The notes beneath the pieces were generated by a model, which saw nothing but the letters and a program-made list of their open reading frames with translations, was not told where the DNA came from and did not search any database. From Croceicoccus marinus (lineage in GTDB: Bacteria; Pseudomonadota; Alphaproteobacteria; Sphingomonadales; Sphingomonadaceae): DNA of 64,000 nt. Positions 1-9,729 of this stretch are shown one piece after another (the first letter of the stretch is position 1; each line of letters begins with the position of its first letter). The stretch spans positions 1,575,501 through 1,639,500 of the forward strand of contig NZ_CP019602.1 in assembly GCF_001661675.2 (NCBI RefSeq). Reading direction: 5' to 3'. A program made the position numbers and the translations under genes.

Positions 1-1303
1 GCATGCGGCCCAGCATGCGCGACTTGGTGATCGACGCGAACCCCAGCGCCAGCCCCAGCGCAAGCGCCGCCGACGCCGCCTGGTACGGCTCGGCAAGGCC
101 CAGCCGCTGCGCCGCCGTGACCAGCGCCAGGGTCAGCACCGCCTGAAGGCAGATCGTGGCGATGGACACCGCCAGGTTGCGCATGCGCGCCAGATAGATC
201 AGCGCCGCTTCAGACACGACCGCGGTGGCGGCCACCACCTCGGCCAGCAGCAGGAACGCAAGCGCGCCGGTGCCGCCGACGAAGCCCGGTCCGACCAGCC
301 CCATCACCGCCTCGCCCGTGATGCCCAGCCCCAGCGCCACGCCGGTCTGCGCCGCGATGATCCAGAACCCCGCCTGGCAGACCTGCCGCGCGATGGCCGC
401 ATAGTCCTTCTCGTTCAGCTTGCGCACGATCACCGGGCCCAGGATCGGCTCGAAACTGGTCTTGAGCTTCTGCGGCAGGCTGGCGACCTGCACCGCGACG
501 TAATAGATGCCGACCGTCGCCGGGCTGACAAAGAAGCCCAGGATCGCGATGTCCAGCCGGCGGGTGCCCCATTCGATCGCATCGGCCAGCGCCAGCGGCA
601 GATTCTCGCGCGCAAGGCGCAGCAGGCGGATGGTCTGCGGGGCCCAGTCGCGCGGCAGGCCGTACATGCGCAGCATCGGGATAAAGGCGGTGACCGCCGC
701 CGCGAACACCGACAGCAGATAGCTGATCGCCAGTCCGCCCTCTGCCAGCGCGGGCACGAACAGCAGCGTACCGGCCGCGATCGACAGCACCCAAGGCTCG
801 ACCACCGCGCGGCTGCGCACGGTGGCGGCGATGTTATAGCGGAACGCCAGCGCCGCCAGCATCACTTCGGTCAGGGACAGGAACACCAGCGCGAAGGGCA
901 GCAGCAGGTCCCAGCGGCTGTTCATGCCATTGGGGAACATCGGGTCCGGAAACACGAACAATATGCCCGCCAGCAGCGACGAGAACAGCAGCGACAGCAG
1001 CAACCCGTCGGCGACGACGGCCGCCTCCTCGCGCCCGCCCTGTCCCAGTTCCCTGGCCAGCCCGCGCTTGAGCCCCAGCGTGGCGAGCTGGCCGCCGATC
1101 TCGATGATGATCAGCGCCGATGCGAAACGCCCCAGCTGGTCAGCGCCATAAAAGCGCCCCGCGATGAACAGGAACGGCAGCCGCGCAAGCAGGCGCAGCA
1201 GGAAGCCGAAGAAATTGGTTCGCCCGCCCTTCGCCAGAGTGGCAAGGTCGCTTGAGCCGCCCTCGTCCGGTGTTGCCGGACCGGCCTTGCCCTGATCGGT
1301 CAC
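1..1303 (-). CDS. Polysaccharide/lipopolysaccharide flippase, C-terminus cut by window edge
   Basis: Multi-pass inner-membrane protein of the oligosaccharide flippase (Wzx/MATE-like) superfamily, expected to move lipid-linked sugar units across the inner membrane for surface polysaccharide export. About 434 residues are visible and the C-terminus lies outside the window. After a short polar N-terminus the protein is a series of hydrophobic helices separated by basic loops, with no soluble catalytic domain. The start is a GTG whose last bases overlap the gpsA stop (GTGA overlap), so translation is probably coupled to gpsA. The polysaccharide it transports cannot be told from sequence. The family is fairly secure; calling it lipopolysaccharide-specific would be inference. 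Confidence 0.75.
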   Translation of the reverse strand, partial: MTDQGKAGPATPDEGGSSDLATLAKGGRTNFFGFLLRLLARLPFLFIAGRFYGADQLGRFASALIIIEIGGQLATLGLKRGLARELGQGGREEAAVVADGLLLSLLFSSLLAGILFVFPDPMFPNGMNSRWDLLLPFALVFLSLTEVMLAALAFRYNIAATVRSRAVVEPWVLSIAAGTLLFVPALAEGGLAISYLLSVFAAAVTAFIPMLRMYGLPRDWAPQTIRLLRLARENLPLALADAIEWGTRRLDIAILGFFVSPATVGIYYVAVQVASLPQKLKTSFEPILGPVIVRKLNEKDYAAIARQVCQAGFWIIAAQTGVALGLGITGEAVMGLVGPGFVGGTGALAFLLLAEVVAATAVVSEAALIYLARMRNLAVSIATICLQAVLTLALVTAAQRLGLAEPYQAASAALALGLALGFASITKSRMLGRM

Positions 1304-2304
1304 GGCGTTTCCATTTCCGTGCGCAGCGGGCGCGCCAGAATGTCGCGCACCATGTCGGTCACGCTGACCTTGCCAGCCAGCAATCCGCAGACCGCATCGG
1401 TGATCGGCATGGCGACGCCCATGTCGTCGGCCAGGGCTTTCAGGACAGGGGCGGTAAAGGCGCCTTCGGCCACGGTGCGGCGGCTGGCCATCAGTTCGGA
1501 CGCGGGCGTTCCCTTGGCCAGCGCACGCCCCAGCGAAAAATTGCGGCTGGATGTCGACGAGCAGGTCAGCACCAGGTCGCCCAGCCCGCACAGGCCCGAC
1601 AGCGTCTCCGCCTGCGCCCCGCGCGCAAGGCCGAAGCGCAGCATCTCGGCATAGCCGCGCGCGATGGTGGCGGCACGCGCGTTCTGGCCCAGCGCCAGCC
1701 CGTCGACCACGCCGCACGCGATGGCGAGCACGTTCTTGACCGCGCCGCCAATCTCGGCCCCGACGATGTCGTCGGAGTAATAGGGCCGGAAGCTGGGCCG
1801 CGCGATCTGCGCCGACAAGCGCTGCCACTGCGCGTCGCCGCGCTTGCACGCCAATGTGACAGCGGTCGGCAATCCCTCGGCCACTTCATGCGCGAACGTG
1901 GGTCCGGACAGGACCGCAAGCTGCGCTTTCGGCGCCACGTCATGCGCGACCTCTGCCATCAGGCGGCCCGATCCTGCCTCGATCCCCTTGGCGCACAGCA
2001 CCGCGTCGCCCGCGAAATCGGCCAGCGCCCCGCCCATCACCGAACCCAGGTGCTGGGCCGGGGTGACGATCAGCAAGGTGTCATATCCGGCAAAGGCAGC
2101 CAGCTCGCTGGTCGCCACGATAGAGGGGCTCAGTTCTGCATCGGGCAGGTAGACCGCGTTGCGCCGCGTCGTGTTGATCGCGTTCGCAACCTCTTCCTCG
2201 CGCGCCCACAACGACACGGGCGCGCCATCGGCGGCCAGCATCTGCGCCAGCGCCGTGCCCCATGCGCCCGCACCGATTACGCCCATGCGCGCTGCTGTGC
2301 TCAT
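1300..2304 (-). CDS. gpsA: NAD(P)H-dependent glycerol-3-phosphate dehydrogenase
   Basis: Reduces dihydroxyacetone phosphate to sn-glycerol-3-phosphate in the cytoplasm, supplying the backbone for phospholipid synthesis. The protein is 334 residues, the usual length. It opens with a Rossmann nucleotide-binding motif [10 protein letters not shown] near residue 10 and has the family segments [12 protein letters not shown] and the lysine-containing [14 protein letters not shown] in the C-terminal substrate domain. The ATG overlaps the stop of tsaD by four bases and the gene itself overlaps the downstream flippase start, giving a tsaD-gpsA-flippase operon on the minus strand. Assignment is secure. 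Confidence 0.95.
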   Translation of the reverse strand: MSTAARMGVIGAGAWGTALAQMLAADGAPVSLWAREEEVANAINTTRRNAVYLPDAELSPSIVATSELAAFAGYDTLLIVTPAQHLGSVMGGALADFAGDAVLCAKGIEAGSGRLMAEVAHDVAPKAQLAVLSGPTFAHEVAEGLPTAVTLACKRGDAQWQRLSAQIARPSFRPYYSDDIVGAEIGGAVKNVLAIACGVVDGLALGQNARAATIARGYAEMLRFGLARGAQAETLSGLCGLGDLVLTCSSTSSRNFSLGRALAKGTPASELMASRRTVAEGAFTAPVLKALADDMGVAMPITDAVCGLLAGKVSVTDMVRDILARPLRTEMETP

Positions 2305-3425
2305 GCCTTCACTCCCGCTCCCCGCACGGTTTCCGCATCCGGATCAAGCGGCCAGCGCGGCCTTGCGGCGATGGAAAGCGGATCTCCGCCCGGCTCCACC
2401 AGCCCCGCAGCCAGCCTCTCCTGCCCGGCCCATGCGATCATCGCCGCATTGTCGGTACACAGTTTCATCGGCGGCGCGGCAAATTCAAGCCCATGTTTCG
2501 CCGCCAGCGCCTCAAGCGCGGCGCGCAGCGCCCGGTTGGCCGCGACCCCGCCCGCGACGACCAGCGCGGTCATGCCCTGCGCCTGCTGCAAGGCGCGCTC
2601 GGTACGGTCGATCACGCAGTCCATCGCAGCCTGCTGGAAACTGGCGGCAAGGTCGGCGGGATCGTGCAGGCCGCTTTCATGCGCGCGCAGCACCGCGCTC
2701 TTCAGCCCGGCGAACGAGAAATGCGGCTCCGCCGATCCCTTCAGCGGGCGCGGCAGGGCGACCGCGCGCGGATCGCCGTCTTGCGCCAGCCTTTCCACGG
2801 CGGGGCCGCCCGGATAGCCCAGGCCCAGGATCTTGGCGGTCTTGTCGAAAGCCTCGCCCAGCGCATCGTCGATGGTGGTGGCCAGCCGGCGATAATCGCC
2901 CACGCCGCGCACTTCCAGGATCTGGCAGTGCCCGCCCGATGCGAGCAGCAGCAGATAGGGAAAGCGCAGCCCCGCATCCGCCAGCCGCGGGCTGAGCGCG
3001 TGGCCTTCCAGATGGTTGATCGCCAGCAGCGGTTTTCGGCCCGCCATCGCCAGCGCCTTGGCGGTGACCAGCCCGACCATGACCCCGCCGATCAGCCCCG
3101 GCCCGGCGGTCGCGGCGATCGCGTCGACATCGCCCAGTTCCATGCCGCCATCGGCCAGCACGCGCTCCACCATCGGGGCCAGCACCTCGACATGGGCGCG
3201 GGCCGCGATCTCGGGCACCACGCCGCCATAGGGCGCGTGCTGCGCGTCCTGCGAGGCGATCGATTGCGCGACGATGGTCCGATCCTGCGCAACCAGTGCC
3301 ACGGCGGTTTCGTCGCAGCTCGATTCGATACCGAGCACGATGCAGGGGCGAGCCGGCGAGACGCTATTTTCCGCCGCCGGAGCCTGCTCTGCCGAAAAAG
3401 GCCTATCGGGGGATGGGCTGCTCAT
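2301..3425 (-). CDS. tsaD: tRNA N6-threonylcarbamoyladenosine transferase subunit TsaD
   Basis: Catalytic subunit that transfers the threonylcarbamoyl group onto A37 of ANN-decoding tRNAs, working with TsaB and TsaE. Family signatures are visible: [12 protein letters not shown] at the start of the ASKHA fold, the metal-binding NHLEGH pair of histidines, and the glycine-rich ASGGHCQIL segment. At 374 residues it is somewhat longer than typical because of about 27 extra low-complexity residues before the conserved core; the frame is open further upstream, and the ATG at 3425 was chosen because further extension would run into hemC on the other strand. It heads the operon with gpsA and diverges from hemC across 45 bases that must hold both promoters. 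Confidence 0.93.
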   Translation of the reverse strand: MSSPSPDRPFSAEQAPAAENSVSPARPCIVLGIESSCDETAVALVAQDRTIVAQSIASQDAQHAPYGGVVPEIAARAHVEVLAPMVERVLADGGMELGDVDAIAATAGPGLIGGVMVGLVTAKALAMAGRKPLLAINHLEGHALSPRLADAGLRFPYLLLLASGGHCQILEVRGVGDYRRLATTIDDALGEAFDKTAKILGLGYPGGPAVERLAQDGDPRAVALPRPLKGSAEPHFSFAGLKSAVLRAHESGLHDPADLAASFQQAAMDCVIDRTERALQQAQGMTALVVAGGVAANRALRAALEALAAKHGLEFAAPPMKLCTDNAAMIAWAGQERLAAGLVEPGGDPLSIAARPRWPLDPDAETVRGAGVKA

Positions 3426-3470
3426 GGGAACTTCCCCTGAACGCTTTGCCCCGCTAGCACAAGCCGCTGC

Positions 3471-4418
3471 ATGACACGTCCGACACCACCATCGCCGCCC
3501 CGTCCGCTGCGCCTCGGCACACGGCGCTCTCCGCTTGCCATGGCGCAGGCCCGTGAAGCCCGCGACCGGCTGGTCGCCGCCCATGGGTGGAGCGAGGATG
3601 CCGTCGAAATCCTGCCCGTGCTCGCCAGCGGCGACCGGATCCAGGACCGCCCGCTGGCCGACATCGGCGGCAAGGCGCTGTGGACCAAGGAACTCGACGC
3701 GTGGCTTGGCGAGGGAGAGATCGACTTCGCCGTCCATTCGATGAAGGATGTCGAGACGGTCCGGCCTAAAGCGCTGACCATCGCCGCCCTGCTGCCGCGC
3801 GCCGATGTGCGCGACGTGCTGATCGGCGCGACCAGGCTGGGCACGATTCCACGCGGCGCACGGCTGGGCACCAGCGCCCCGCGCCGGGCGGCGCAGATGC
3901 TGAACCTGCGCCCCGATGTTAAGATTGTCGGCTTTCGCGGCAATGTCGCGACCAGGCTCGCCAAGCTGCAGGCGGGGGAGGCCGACGTGACCCTGCTGGC
4001 CGCCGCCGGGCTAGAGCGGCTGGAGCAGACCGGCGTGGGCCATCCGCTGGAGCCCGGCGAATGGCTGCCCGCCCCGGCGCAAGGCGCGATCGGGATCGAG
4101 TGCCGGACGGACGACGAGACAATGCGCGGCTGGCTGTCCGCCATCGACGACGCGCCGACGCGCGCACAGGTCATGGCCGAACGCGCGCTGCTGCTGGCGC
4201 TGGGCGGCAGTTGCCACAGCCCGGTGGCGGTGCTGACCAACGGCAGCGACATGCTGACCATGCGCGCGGCGATCTTCAGCCCGGACGGCATCTTCAGGGT
4301 CGAGCGCGAGGCAGAATTCGCCGCCGGCGACGACGACGCCGCGGCCGAACTCGCCCGCCGGCTGCTGGCCGAAGCGCCCGAGGCGGTTTCGACCTATTTC
4401 AGCGGCCCGCCGATGTGA
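3471..4418 (+). CDS. hemC: Hydroxymethylbilane synthase (porphobilinogen deaminase)
   Basis: Condenses four porphobilinogens into hydroxymethylbilane in the heme, siroheme and corrinoid pathway; cytoplasmic. 315 residues, normal length. N-terminal [15 protein letters not shown], the substrate-binding VHSMKDVET segment and the [11 protein letters not shown] motif, whose cysteine carries the dipyrromethane cofactor, are all intact. It is the first gene of a hemC-hemD-mitofilin-like operon; its stop overlaps the GTG start of hemD, so the two consecutive pathway enzymes are likely translationally coupled. Confidence 0.96.
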   Translation: MTRPTPPSPPRPLRLGTRRSPLAMAQAREARDRLVAAHGWSEDAVEILPVLASGDRIQDRPLADIGGKALWTKELDAWLGEGEIDFAVHSMKDVETVRPKALTIAALLPRADVRDVLIGATRLGTIPRGARLGTSAPRRAAQMLNLRPDVKIVGFRGNVATRLAKLQAGEADVTLLAAAGLERLEQTGVGHPLEPGEWLPAPAQGAIGIECRTDDETMRGWLSAIDDAPTRAQVMAERALLLALGGSCHSPVAVLTNGSDMLTMRAAIFSPDGIFRVEREAEFAAGDDDAAAELARRLLAEAPEAVSTYFSGPPM

Positions 4419-5116
4419 CCCCGGTCATCACGATCCGCCCCGCGCCCGGCGATGCGGCCACCGTGGAGCGCGGCGCGCACCAGGGTCTTGCCGTCACCAG
4501 CCGCCCCCTGTTCAGCGTCGGCGCCGTGCCATGGGCGGTTCCGGATCCCGCCGATTTCGACGCGGTCCTGCTGGGCAGCGCCAACGCGCTGCGCCACGGC
4601 GGCGCTGGGTTGCAGGCGCTGACCGTCCTGCCCGCTCTATGCGTAGGCGAAACCACGGCAGAGGCAGCGCGGGAGACCGGCTTCACGGTCATCGCCGTCG
4701 GCGCGCGCGGCATGCAGACCCTGCTCCCCCATGCCGAGGCGCGCGGGCTGACCCGCCTGCTGCGGCTGTCGGGCGAGGCGCATGTCCCGCTGGACCCGTC
4801 CCCCGGCATCGCGATCGAACCGCGCTTCGTCTATAGGGTGCAGCCCCGACCGATCGACAGGTCCCTGGCGGGTATGCTGGCGGGCGGCGCCATCGTCCTG
4901 CTCCATTCGGGCGAGGCCGCCGGTCATTTCGCCGGCGAATGCGACCGGCTTGGCCTGCCGCGCGGCGCCATCGCGCTTGCCTGCCTTGCTCCGCGCATCG
5001 CCCGGATGGCGGGCGAAGGCTGGGCCGCGTGCCGCCATGCGTCCTCGCCCGACGATGCCGCCTTACTGGCCTTGGCGGATCAAATGTGCCAAAGCGGCCT
5101 TCCAGGAAAAGTATAG
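4415..5116 (+). CDS. hemD: Uroporphyrinogen-III synthase
   Basis: Closes and inverts the D ring of hydroxymethylbilane to give uroporphyrinogen III. The family is poorly conserved; identification rests on the two-lobed pattern (TSRPL and the central LCVGETTAEAARETGF segment, a HemD hallmark), a length of 233 residues and position directly after hemC. The GTG start at 4415 overlaps the hemC stop (GTGA) and reads straight into the first beta strand (PVITIRP). The open frame extends upstream inside hemC, but that part is an out-of-frame shadow. Confidence 0.9.
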   Translation: MTPVITIRPAPGDAATVERGAHQGLAVTSRPLFSVGAVPWAVPDPADFDAVLLGSANALRHGGAGLQALTVLPALCVGETTAEAARETGFTVIAVGARGMQTLLPHAEARGLTRLLRLSGEAHVPLDPSPGIAIEPRFVYRVQPRPIDRSLAGMLAGGAIVLLHSGEAAGHFAGECDRLGLPRGAIALACLAPRIARMAGEGWAACRHASSPDDAALLALADQMCQSGLPGKV

Positions 5117-5121
5117 AACCG

Positions 5122-6081
5122 ATGGATTCCACCCCCCACGACAGTTCCGTGGCCTATGGCGCGGCCAAAGGCAGCAAACGGTTTCGCAAGCTCGCGGTCA
5201 GCGTTTTCCTGGCTTTCGCGCTCGGCCTCGTCCTTGCCTTCTATCTCGCGTGGAGCACCGGCTGGCTGGCGGAACCGTCGGTCCCGACGAACGCCGACGC
5301 GACCGCTGTCGAGGCCGCGCCTAACGCCGACGCGGAACTGACCGCAGCCGCTCCCCTGCCGCCCGTCCCGGCGGGAGAGATGACGGTGGCGATGCGCCTC
5401 GGCGATCTCGAACGGCGCCTCAACCGCCTCGACATGCAGGCCGAGGCCGCTTCGGGCAATGCAGCCCGCGCGGAAGGGCTGCTGGTCGCCTTCGCCGCCC
5501 GCAGGCTGGTCGAACGCGGCGCTCCGCTGGGCTATCTGGAAAACCAGCTGCAGCTGCGCTTCGGCAATGCCCAGCCCAATGCGGTGCGCACCATCATCAA
5601 CAGCGCGCGCAATCCCGTCACGCTCGACCAGTTGCGACAGGGGCTTCAGAGCCTGCCGGAAACGGCGGTCACCGAATCCGAGGATCTGACCGGCTGGGCG
5701 CGGATCAAGGCCGAGATCGCGAACCTGTTCGTGCTGCGCCGCGCGGATGCGCCTTCGCCGCAGCCGGTTGTCCGGCTCGAACGGGCGCAGCAATTGCTGA
5801 ACGACGGACGGGTAGAGGCCGCCGCCGCGCTGGTCGAACGGCTGCCCAATCGCGAAGCGACGGGCGAATGGCTGGAAAACGCGCAGCGCTATGTCGCCAC
5901 GCAGCAGGCGCTGGACCTGATCGAGACCGCCGCCCTGCTGGAGCCGCGCAATCTGTCGGATTCGCAAGGCCAGCCGGTGCGTCAGCCCAGCCCAGCCGCG
6001 CCTGCCGCCAATGCGGCGGAAAACCCGGCCGAAACCGCTGCCGCGCCCGCGGCGACCCCGGTGGCCGCCACCCGACGCTAG
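5122..6081 (+). CDS. Mitofilin/Mic60-like single-pass inner-membrane protein
   Basis: 319-residue protein with a short basic cytoplasmic N-terminus, one transmembrane helix at roughly residues 24-46, an Ala/Pro/Glu-rich linker, a predicted coiled coil around residues 90-120 (MRLGDLERRLNRLDMQAE) and a helical C-terminal domain ending in a low-complexity Ala/Pro tail. Alphaproteobacteria carry a mitofilin (Mic60/IMMP) homologue next to hem genes; placement five bases after hemD fits that family, whose mitochondrial members shape crista junctions. Which envelope process it serves here is inference. Start taken at ATG 5122, the first after the hemD stop. Confidence 0.75.
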   Translation: MDSTPHDSSVAYGAAKGSKRFRKLAVSVFLAFALGLVLAFYLAWSTGWLAEPSVPTNADATAVEAAPNADAELTAAAPLPPVPAGEMTVAMRLGDLERRLNRLDMQAEAASGNAARAEGLLVAFAARRLVERGAPLGYLENQLQLRFGNAQPNAVRTIINSARNPVTLDQLRQGLQSLPETAVTESEDLTGWARIKAEIANLFVLRRADAPSPQPVVRLERAQQLLNDGRVEAAAALVERLPNREATGEWLENAQRYVATQQALDLIETAALLEPRNLSDSQGQPVRQPSPAAPAANAAENPAETAAAPAATPVAATRR

Positions 6082-6087
6082 GCTCGC

Positions 6088-7311
6088 TCAGGCGTCCTGC
6101 AGCAATTCGGGCAGCGTGCCCGAAACGCCGCGCGCCTCGTCCATGAACCAGCGCTTCAGCGGATTGGCGCGCTCGATCGCGCTCATGCCCAGGCGGCGAA
6201 CGGCGCTGGCGGTCTTGCCGGGCACGCCGAACAGCCAGGTGAGGCCGTCGGTCGCCACCGCCACCATGAAATCGTCAAGCCCGCGCCAGTCCTGATAGCG
6301 CTTCAGAAGCTGCGCATCGCCAAGGTCCAGGCCCAGCCGGACGCCTTCGCCCAGCACCTCGGCCAGTGCCGCCGCGTCGCGCAGGCCAAGATTCAGCCCC
6401 TGCCCCGCGATCGGGTGGATGCCATGCGCCGCATCGCCCACCAGCGCGAGCCGTTCGGCGGTGATCGTCGGTGCATGATGGAAACCCAGCGGATAGGACG
6501 AGCGCGGGCTGGCCAGCTCCAGCCTGCCCAGTAATCCGCCCATGCGCTTCTCGGCCTCGGCCAGGAACGCCCGTTCGCCCAGTTTCAGCCAGGCGGCGGC
6601 ATCCTCCTCGGCCACGGTCCATACCAGCGCGGTGCGGTGGCGGCCCAGCTCGTCGTCCTTCATCGGCAGCAATGCAAAGGGACCGGCGGGATAGAAGATC
6701 TCCCACGCGATGCCGTCATTGGGCTTGTCATGCGCCAGCCCGCAGATGATCGCGCGGTGGCGATAGCTCCATTTGGCGACCGCCAGCCCGGCCTCGTCCC
6801 TTGTGGGCGATCCGCGACCCTCGGCCCCGACCAGCAGGCTGCCTTCGAAGCGCGTGCCATCGTCCAGCACCGCCGCCACGCCATGCGGGCCCCGCTCGCG
6901 CGCGACGACGCGGGCATTGGGGTGATAGGCGATTTCCCCGACGTCCTTCACCGCCTCGAACAGCGCGAGCCGCAGGCGGCGGTTTTCGAACATCCGTCCC
7001 AGCGACCCCTCTTCGGGAGCGGGGCGGAAGCGCAATTCGCCCGGCTTCAGCTGGTCGCTGACCGCGATCTCGGTGATGGGACTGGCGAATTCCTCCAGAT
7101 GCTCGCGCAGGCCGATATTGCCGAACAGGTTCCAGCTTGCGGTCGAGATGGCCGATGCGCGCCCATCGAAGCCCTCAGCCGTCTGCGATGCGGGATCGGC
7201 GGCGTCGACGACATGGCTGGTGATCCCCTGCCGCGCCAGCGCCAGGGCCAGCGTCAGCCCGACCAGCCCGCCCCCCAGGATCACGACATCACGCCTGTTC
7301 GCATCGACCAT
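6088..7311 (-). CDS. FAD-dependent hydroxylase of the UbiH/UbiF/VisC family
   Basis: Flavoprotein monooxygenase expected to hydroxylate the ring of a ubiquinone precursor. 407 residues. N-terminal dinucleotide-binding motif VILGGGLVGLTLALAL, central AEGRGS (DG-type) motif and the C-terminal FAD motif ALVGDAAHGIHPIAGQGLN are all present in the family order. The start at 7311 has AAAGGG about seven bases upstream; a further in-frame ATG 14 codons upstream lacks that signal. Which ring position it modifies cannot be decided from sequence, so no symbol is given. It converges on the mitofilin-like gene with only six bases between stops. Confidence 0.88.
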   Translation of the reverse strand: MVDANRRDVVILGGGLVGLTLALALARQGITSHVVDAADPASQTAEGFDGRASAISTASWNLFGNIGLREHLEEFASPITEIAVSDQLKPGELRFRPAPEEGSLGRMFENRRLRLALFEAVKDVGEIAYHPNARVVARERGPHGVAAVLDDGTRFEGSLLVGAEGRGSPTRDEAGLAVAKWSYRHRAIICGLAHDKPNDGIAWEIFYPAGPFALLPMKDDELGRHRTALVWTVAEEDAAAWLKLGERAFLAEAEKRMGGLLGRLELASPRSSYPLGFHHAPTITAERLALVGDAAHGIHPIAGQGLNLGLRDAAALAEVLGEGVRLGLDLGDAQLLKRYQDWRGLDDFMVAVATDGLTWLFGVPGKTASAVRRLGMSAIERANPLKRWFMDEARGVSGTLPELLQDA

Positions 7312-7476
7312 ACTGCTGCCCTTTAGACCGCGGGGACCGGGAAATATGGACATGGCGCAAGCCTGCGCCTAAATCCCCCGCAGATTTCGACTAGTCCTGC
7401 GACAAATGGCCGCCCGCCCGCCATGGCGCAAGTCCCATCGCAGCGCCGCGATCAATTCAGAGTGCACGCCGATCCC

Positions 7477-9588
7477 ATGACGGACCCCTGCCGACTCAAT
7501 CCTGTACATCTACCCAGTATCGCCCGCGGGCCGCTTCGGCTGGTGGCGATGCTGTGGCTGGTCGTGCTCTCTCTGTCGGTTGCCGGGCTGGCACAGGCGC
7601 AGGAGCGGACCAATCACATCGCCGCGCGGCTGGTGGCCGAACGTGCGGCGCAGCCCGGCGAGACCATCGACCTTGCCATCGCGATGCGTCCCGAGGAAAC
7701 ATGGCACGGCTATTGGCTGAACCCCGGCGACGCGGGCTTCGGGATGGACCTGGACTGGGACCTGCCCCCCGGCGCGGAAGCAGGCACGCCGTCCTATCCC
7801 ACGCCCGAGCCGCTGATGATCGGTTCGCTGATGAACCATGTCTACGAAGGGCCCTATGCGGTGCTGGTGCCGCTGAAGGTGCCCGCGGATGCCGTGCCGG
7901 GATCGCGCCTGCCCGTCAGGCTGAAGGCAGGCTGGCTGGCCTGCACCGACCGGATCTGCGTACCCGAACAGGCGGAACTGGCGACCACGATAAAGATCGC
8001 CGCACCGGGCGAAACGGCACCGGCTGACGAGAATTTCGCCCGCTGGCGCCAGGCATTGCCGGCGCCGGTCGTCGACAGCGGCCGCTATGCGATCGAGGGC
8101 AGCGAACTGCGCATCGCCGTGCCCCTTGCCGCGGGCGCTGCGATCGACAGTCCGCATCTGTTCTTCGCCACTGACGGCTATGTCGATTACGCCGCGCCGC
8201 AAAGCTTCGAACGGCAGGGCGACTGGCTGATCGTATCCACCACGGCCCGCAAGGGCGCCGCCGCCGACAAGCCGCTCGAGATGGTGCTGCGGCTCGACCC
8301 GTCCGGCACCGGCGTATCCTTCACCGCGCGGCCCGGAGAGGTCGCCGCCGTTTCGGGCAGCCCATCGGCCCCGCAAAGCCTGCTGGGCGGCGCCGGACTC
8401 GCCCTGATCGCAGCGGCCTTCGCGGGGGGCTTGCTGCTCAACATCATGCCTTGCGTGTTCCCGATCCTCAGCCTCAAGGCGCTGCACCTGGCGCGCGCTG
8501 GCGGCGACGGCGGCGAAGCGCGGCGCGAGGCGGTGGCCTATACGCTGGGCGTGGTGCTGGCGGTGCTGGCGCTGGGCGGGGCGATGCTGGCCCTGCGCGC
8601 CGCGGGCAGCGAGATCGGCTGGGCCTTCCAGCTGCAGGAACCCGCCACGCTGGTGCTGCTGCTTGCGCTGGTGGCGGCGATCACCGCCAATCTGGCGGGG
8701 CTGTTCGAATTCACCCTGCCGGTCCGCATGGAAAGCAGCGGCGGCGGCGCGTTCATGACCGGCCTGCTGGCGGCGGTGGCCGCGACGCCCTGCACCGCTC
8801 CATTCATGGCGGCGGCAATGGGTGCCGCGCTGCTATTGCCGCCGATCCAGGCGCTGGTGCTGTTTGCCGCGCTGGGTCTGGGGCTTGCCGCGCCGTTCCT
8901 GGCGATCGGGTTCGTGCCGTTCCTGCGCCGCATGATGCCGCGTCCGGGCCCCTGGATGGTCAGGTTCCGCCACATCATGGCCATTCCGATGGCGCTGACC
9001 GCGCTTGCGCTGCTGTGGCTGTGCTGGCGGCTGGGCGGCACCACCTTGCTGGCAGGCGGCGCAGCGATGGTCGTTGTCGTGCTGGCGATATGCTGGGCCG
9101 CGCGGCTGCGGCAGAGGCGGGGCTTGTCCGCGCTTGCGCCCGCGATGGCCGCCGTGCTTGTCGCGCTGGCCGGATCGGCGGCCGCCAGCGCGCTGGTCTC
9201 CCCAAATGCGGGCCAAGGGGGCGAGATGGCGATCCCCGGCTCAATCCCCTTCAGCGAGGAAGCGCTGGCCAGGGCGCGGACCGAGGGTCCGGTCTTCCTC
9301 TATTTCACCGCCGACTGGTGCGTGACCTGCAAGGTGAACGAGAATGTCGCGATTGCCCGCGATCCCGTGATCGAAGCTTTCCGCGAAGGCAGCGTCACCG
9401 TGCTGGTCGGGGACTGGACCCGGCGCGATCCCGCCATCACCCGCTTCCTGGAAAGCCAGGGCGCGGCGGGCGTGCCGCTATATTTGTGGTATCCGCGCGG
9501 CGGCGATGCCGACCAGCTTCCGCAAGTTTTGCACAGCCAGCTGCTGATCGACAGGGCGCTTTTGCCCGCCGCGAAAGCCGGCCTTTAA
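7477..9588 (+). CDS. DsbD/ScsB-type thiol:disulfide interchange protein
   Basis: Inner-membrane protein that passes electrons from cytoplasmic thioredoxin to periplasmic thiol proteins. Order of parts: signal peptide (LVAMLWLVVLSLSVAG), periplasmic DsbD/DsbC-like N-terminal domain with the paired cysteines of LACTDRICVPEQ, a CcdA-like bundle of about eight helices with the redox cysteines of NIMPCVFPI and ATPCTAPFM, and a C-terminal thioredoxin-fold domain with WCVTCK near residue 613. The start is uncertain: ATG 7477 gives a basic n-region before the hydrophobic signal core, while 7423 and 7549 are alternatives; none has a strong ribosome-binding site. Its substrates are unknown; cytochrome c maturation or copper resistance proteins are possibilities. 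Confidence 0.88.
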   Translation: MTDPCRLNPVHLPSIARGPLRLVAMLWLVVLSLSVAGLAQAQERTNHIAARLVAERAAQPGETIDLAIAMRPEETWHGYWLNPGDAGFGMDLDWDLPPGAEAGTPSYPTPEPLMIGSLMNHVYEGPYAVLVPLKVPADAVPGSRLPVRLKAGWLACTDRICVPEQAELATTIKIAAPGETAPADENFARWRQALPAPVVDSGRYAIEGSELRIAVPLAAGAAIDSPHLFFATDGYVDYAAPQSFERQGDWLIVSTTARKGAAADKPLEMVLRLDPSGTGVSFTARPGEVAAVSGSPSAPQSLLGGAGLALIAAAFAGGLLLNIMPCVFPILSLKALHLARAGGDGGEARREAVAYTLGVVLAVLALGGAMLALRAAGSEIGWAFQLQEPATLVLLLALVAAITANLAGLFEFTLPVRMESSGGGAFMTGLLAAVAATPCTAPFMAAAMGAALLLPPIQALVLFAALGLGLAAPFLAIGFVPFLRRMMPRPGPWMVRFRHIMAIPMALTALALLWLCWRLGGTTLLAGGAAMVVVVLAICWAARLRQRRGLSALAPAMAAVLVALAGSAAASALVSPNAGQGGEMAIPGSIPFSEEALARARTEGPVFLYFTADWCVTCKVNENVAIARDPVIEAFREGSVTVLVGDWTRRDPAITRFLESQGAAGVPLYLWYPRGGDADQLPQVLHSQLLIDRALLPAAKAGL

Positions 9589-9612
9589 CATTCGTTTCGA
9601 TTGCTGTTAGGT

Positions 9613-9637
9613 GGAACCGGCTGCTCTGCACGGCGTT
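9613..9637 (+). promoter_or_regulatory. EcfG-type (general stress sigma factor) promoter
   Basis: GGAAC at 9613-9617 and CGTT at 9634-9637 are separated by exactly 16 bases. This matches the alphaproteobacterial EcfG consensus GGAAC-N16/17-CGTT. It lies 25 bases after the DsbD-like stop and about 90 bases before the receiver protein start, correctly oriented. Confidence 0.75.
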
Positions 9638-9729
9638 TGAGAGTGGCCGGCAACACAGGGATCGCCGGCGACACGGAATTTCGGATCGACGGACTGAAGA
9701 AGGTTCGCACGAAAGGTGGGCAACAAAGG

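Noticed and set aside
1252..2817. 521-codon plus-strand frame over gpsA and tsaD
   Set aside because: Antisense shadow in GC-rich DNA; gpsA and tsaD on the minus strand have clear family motifs.
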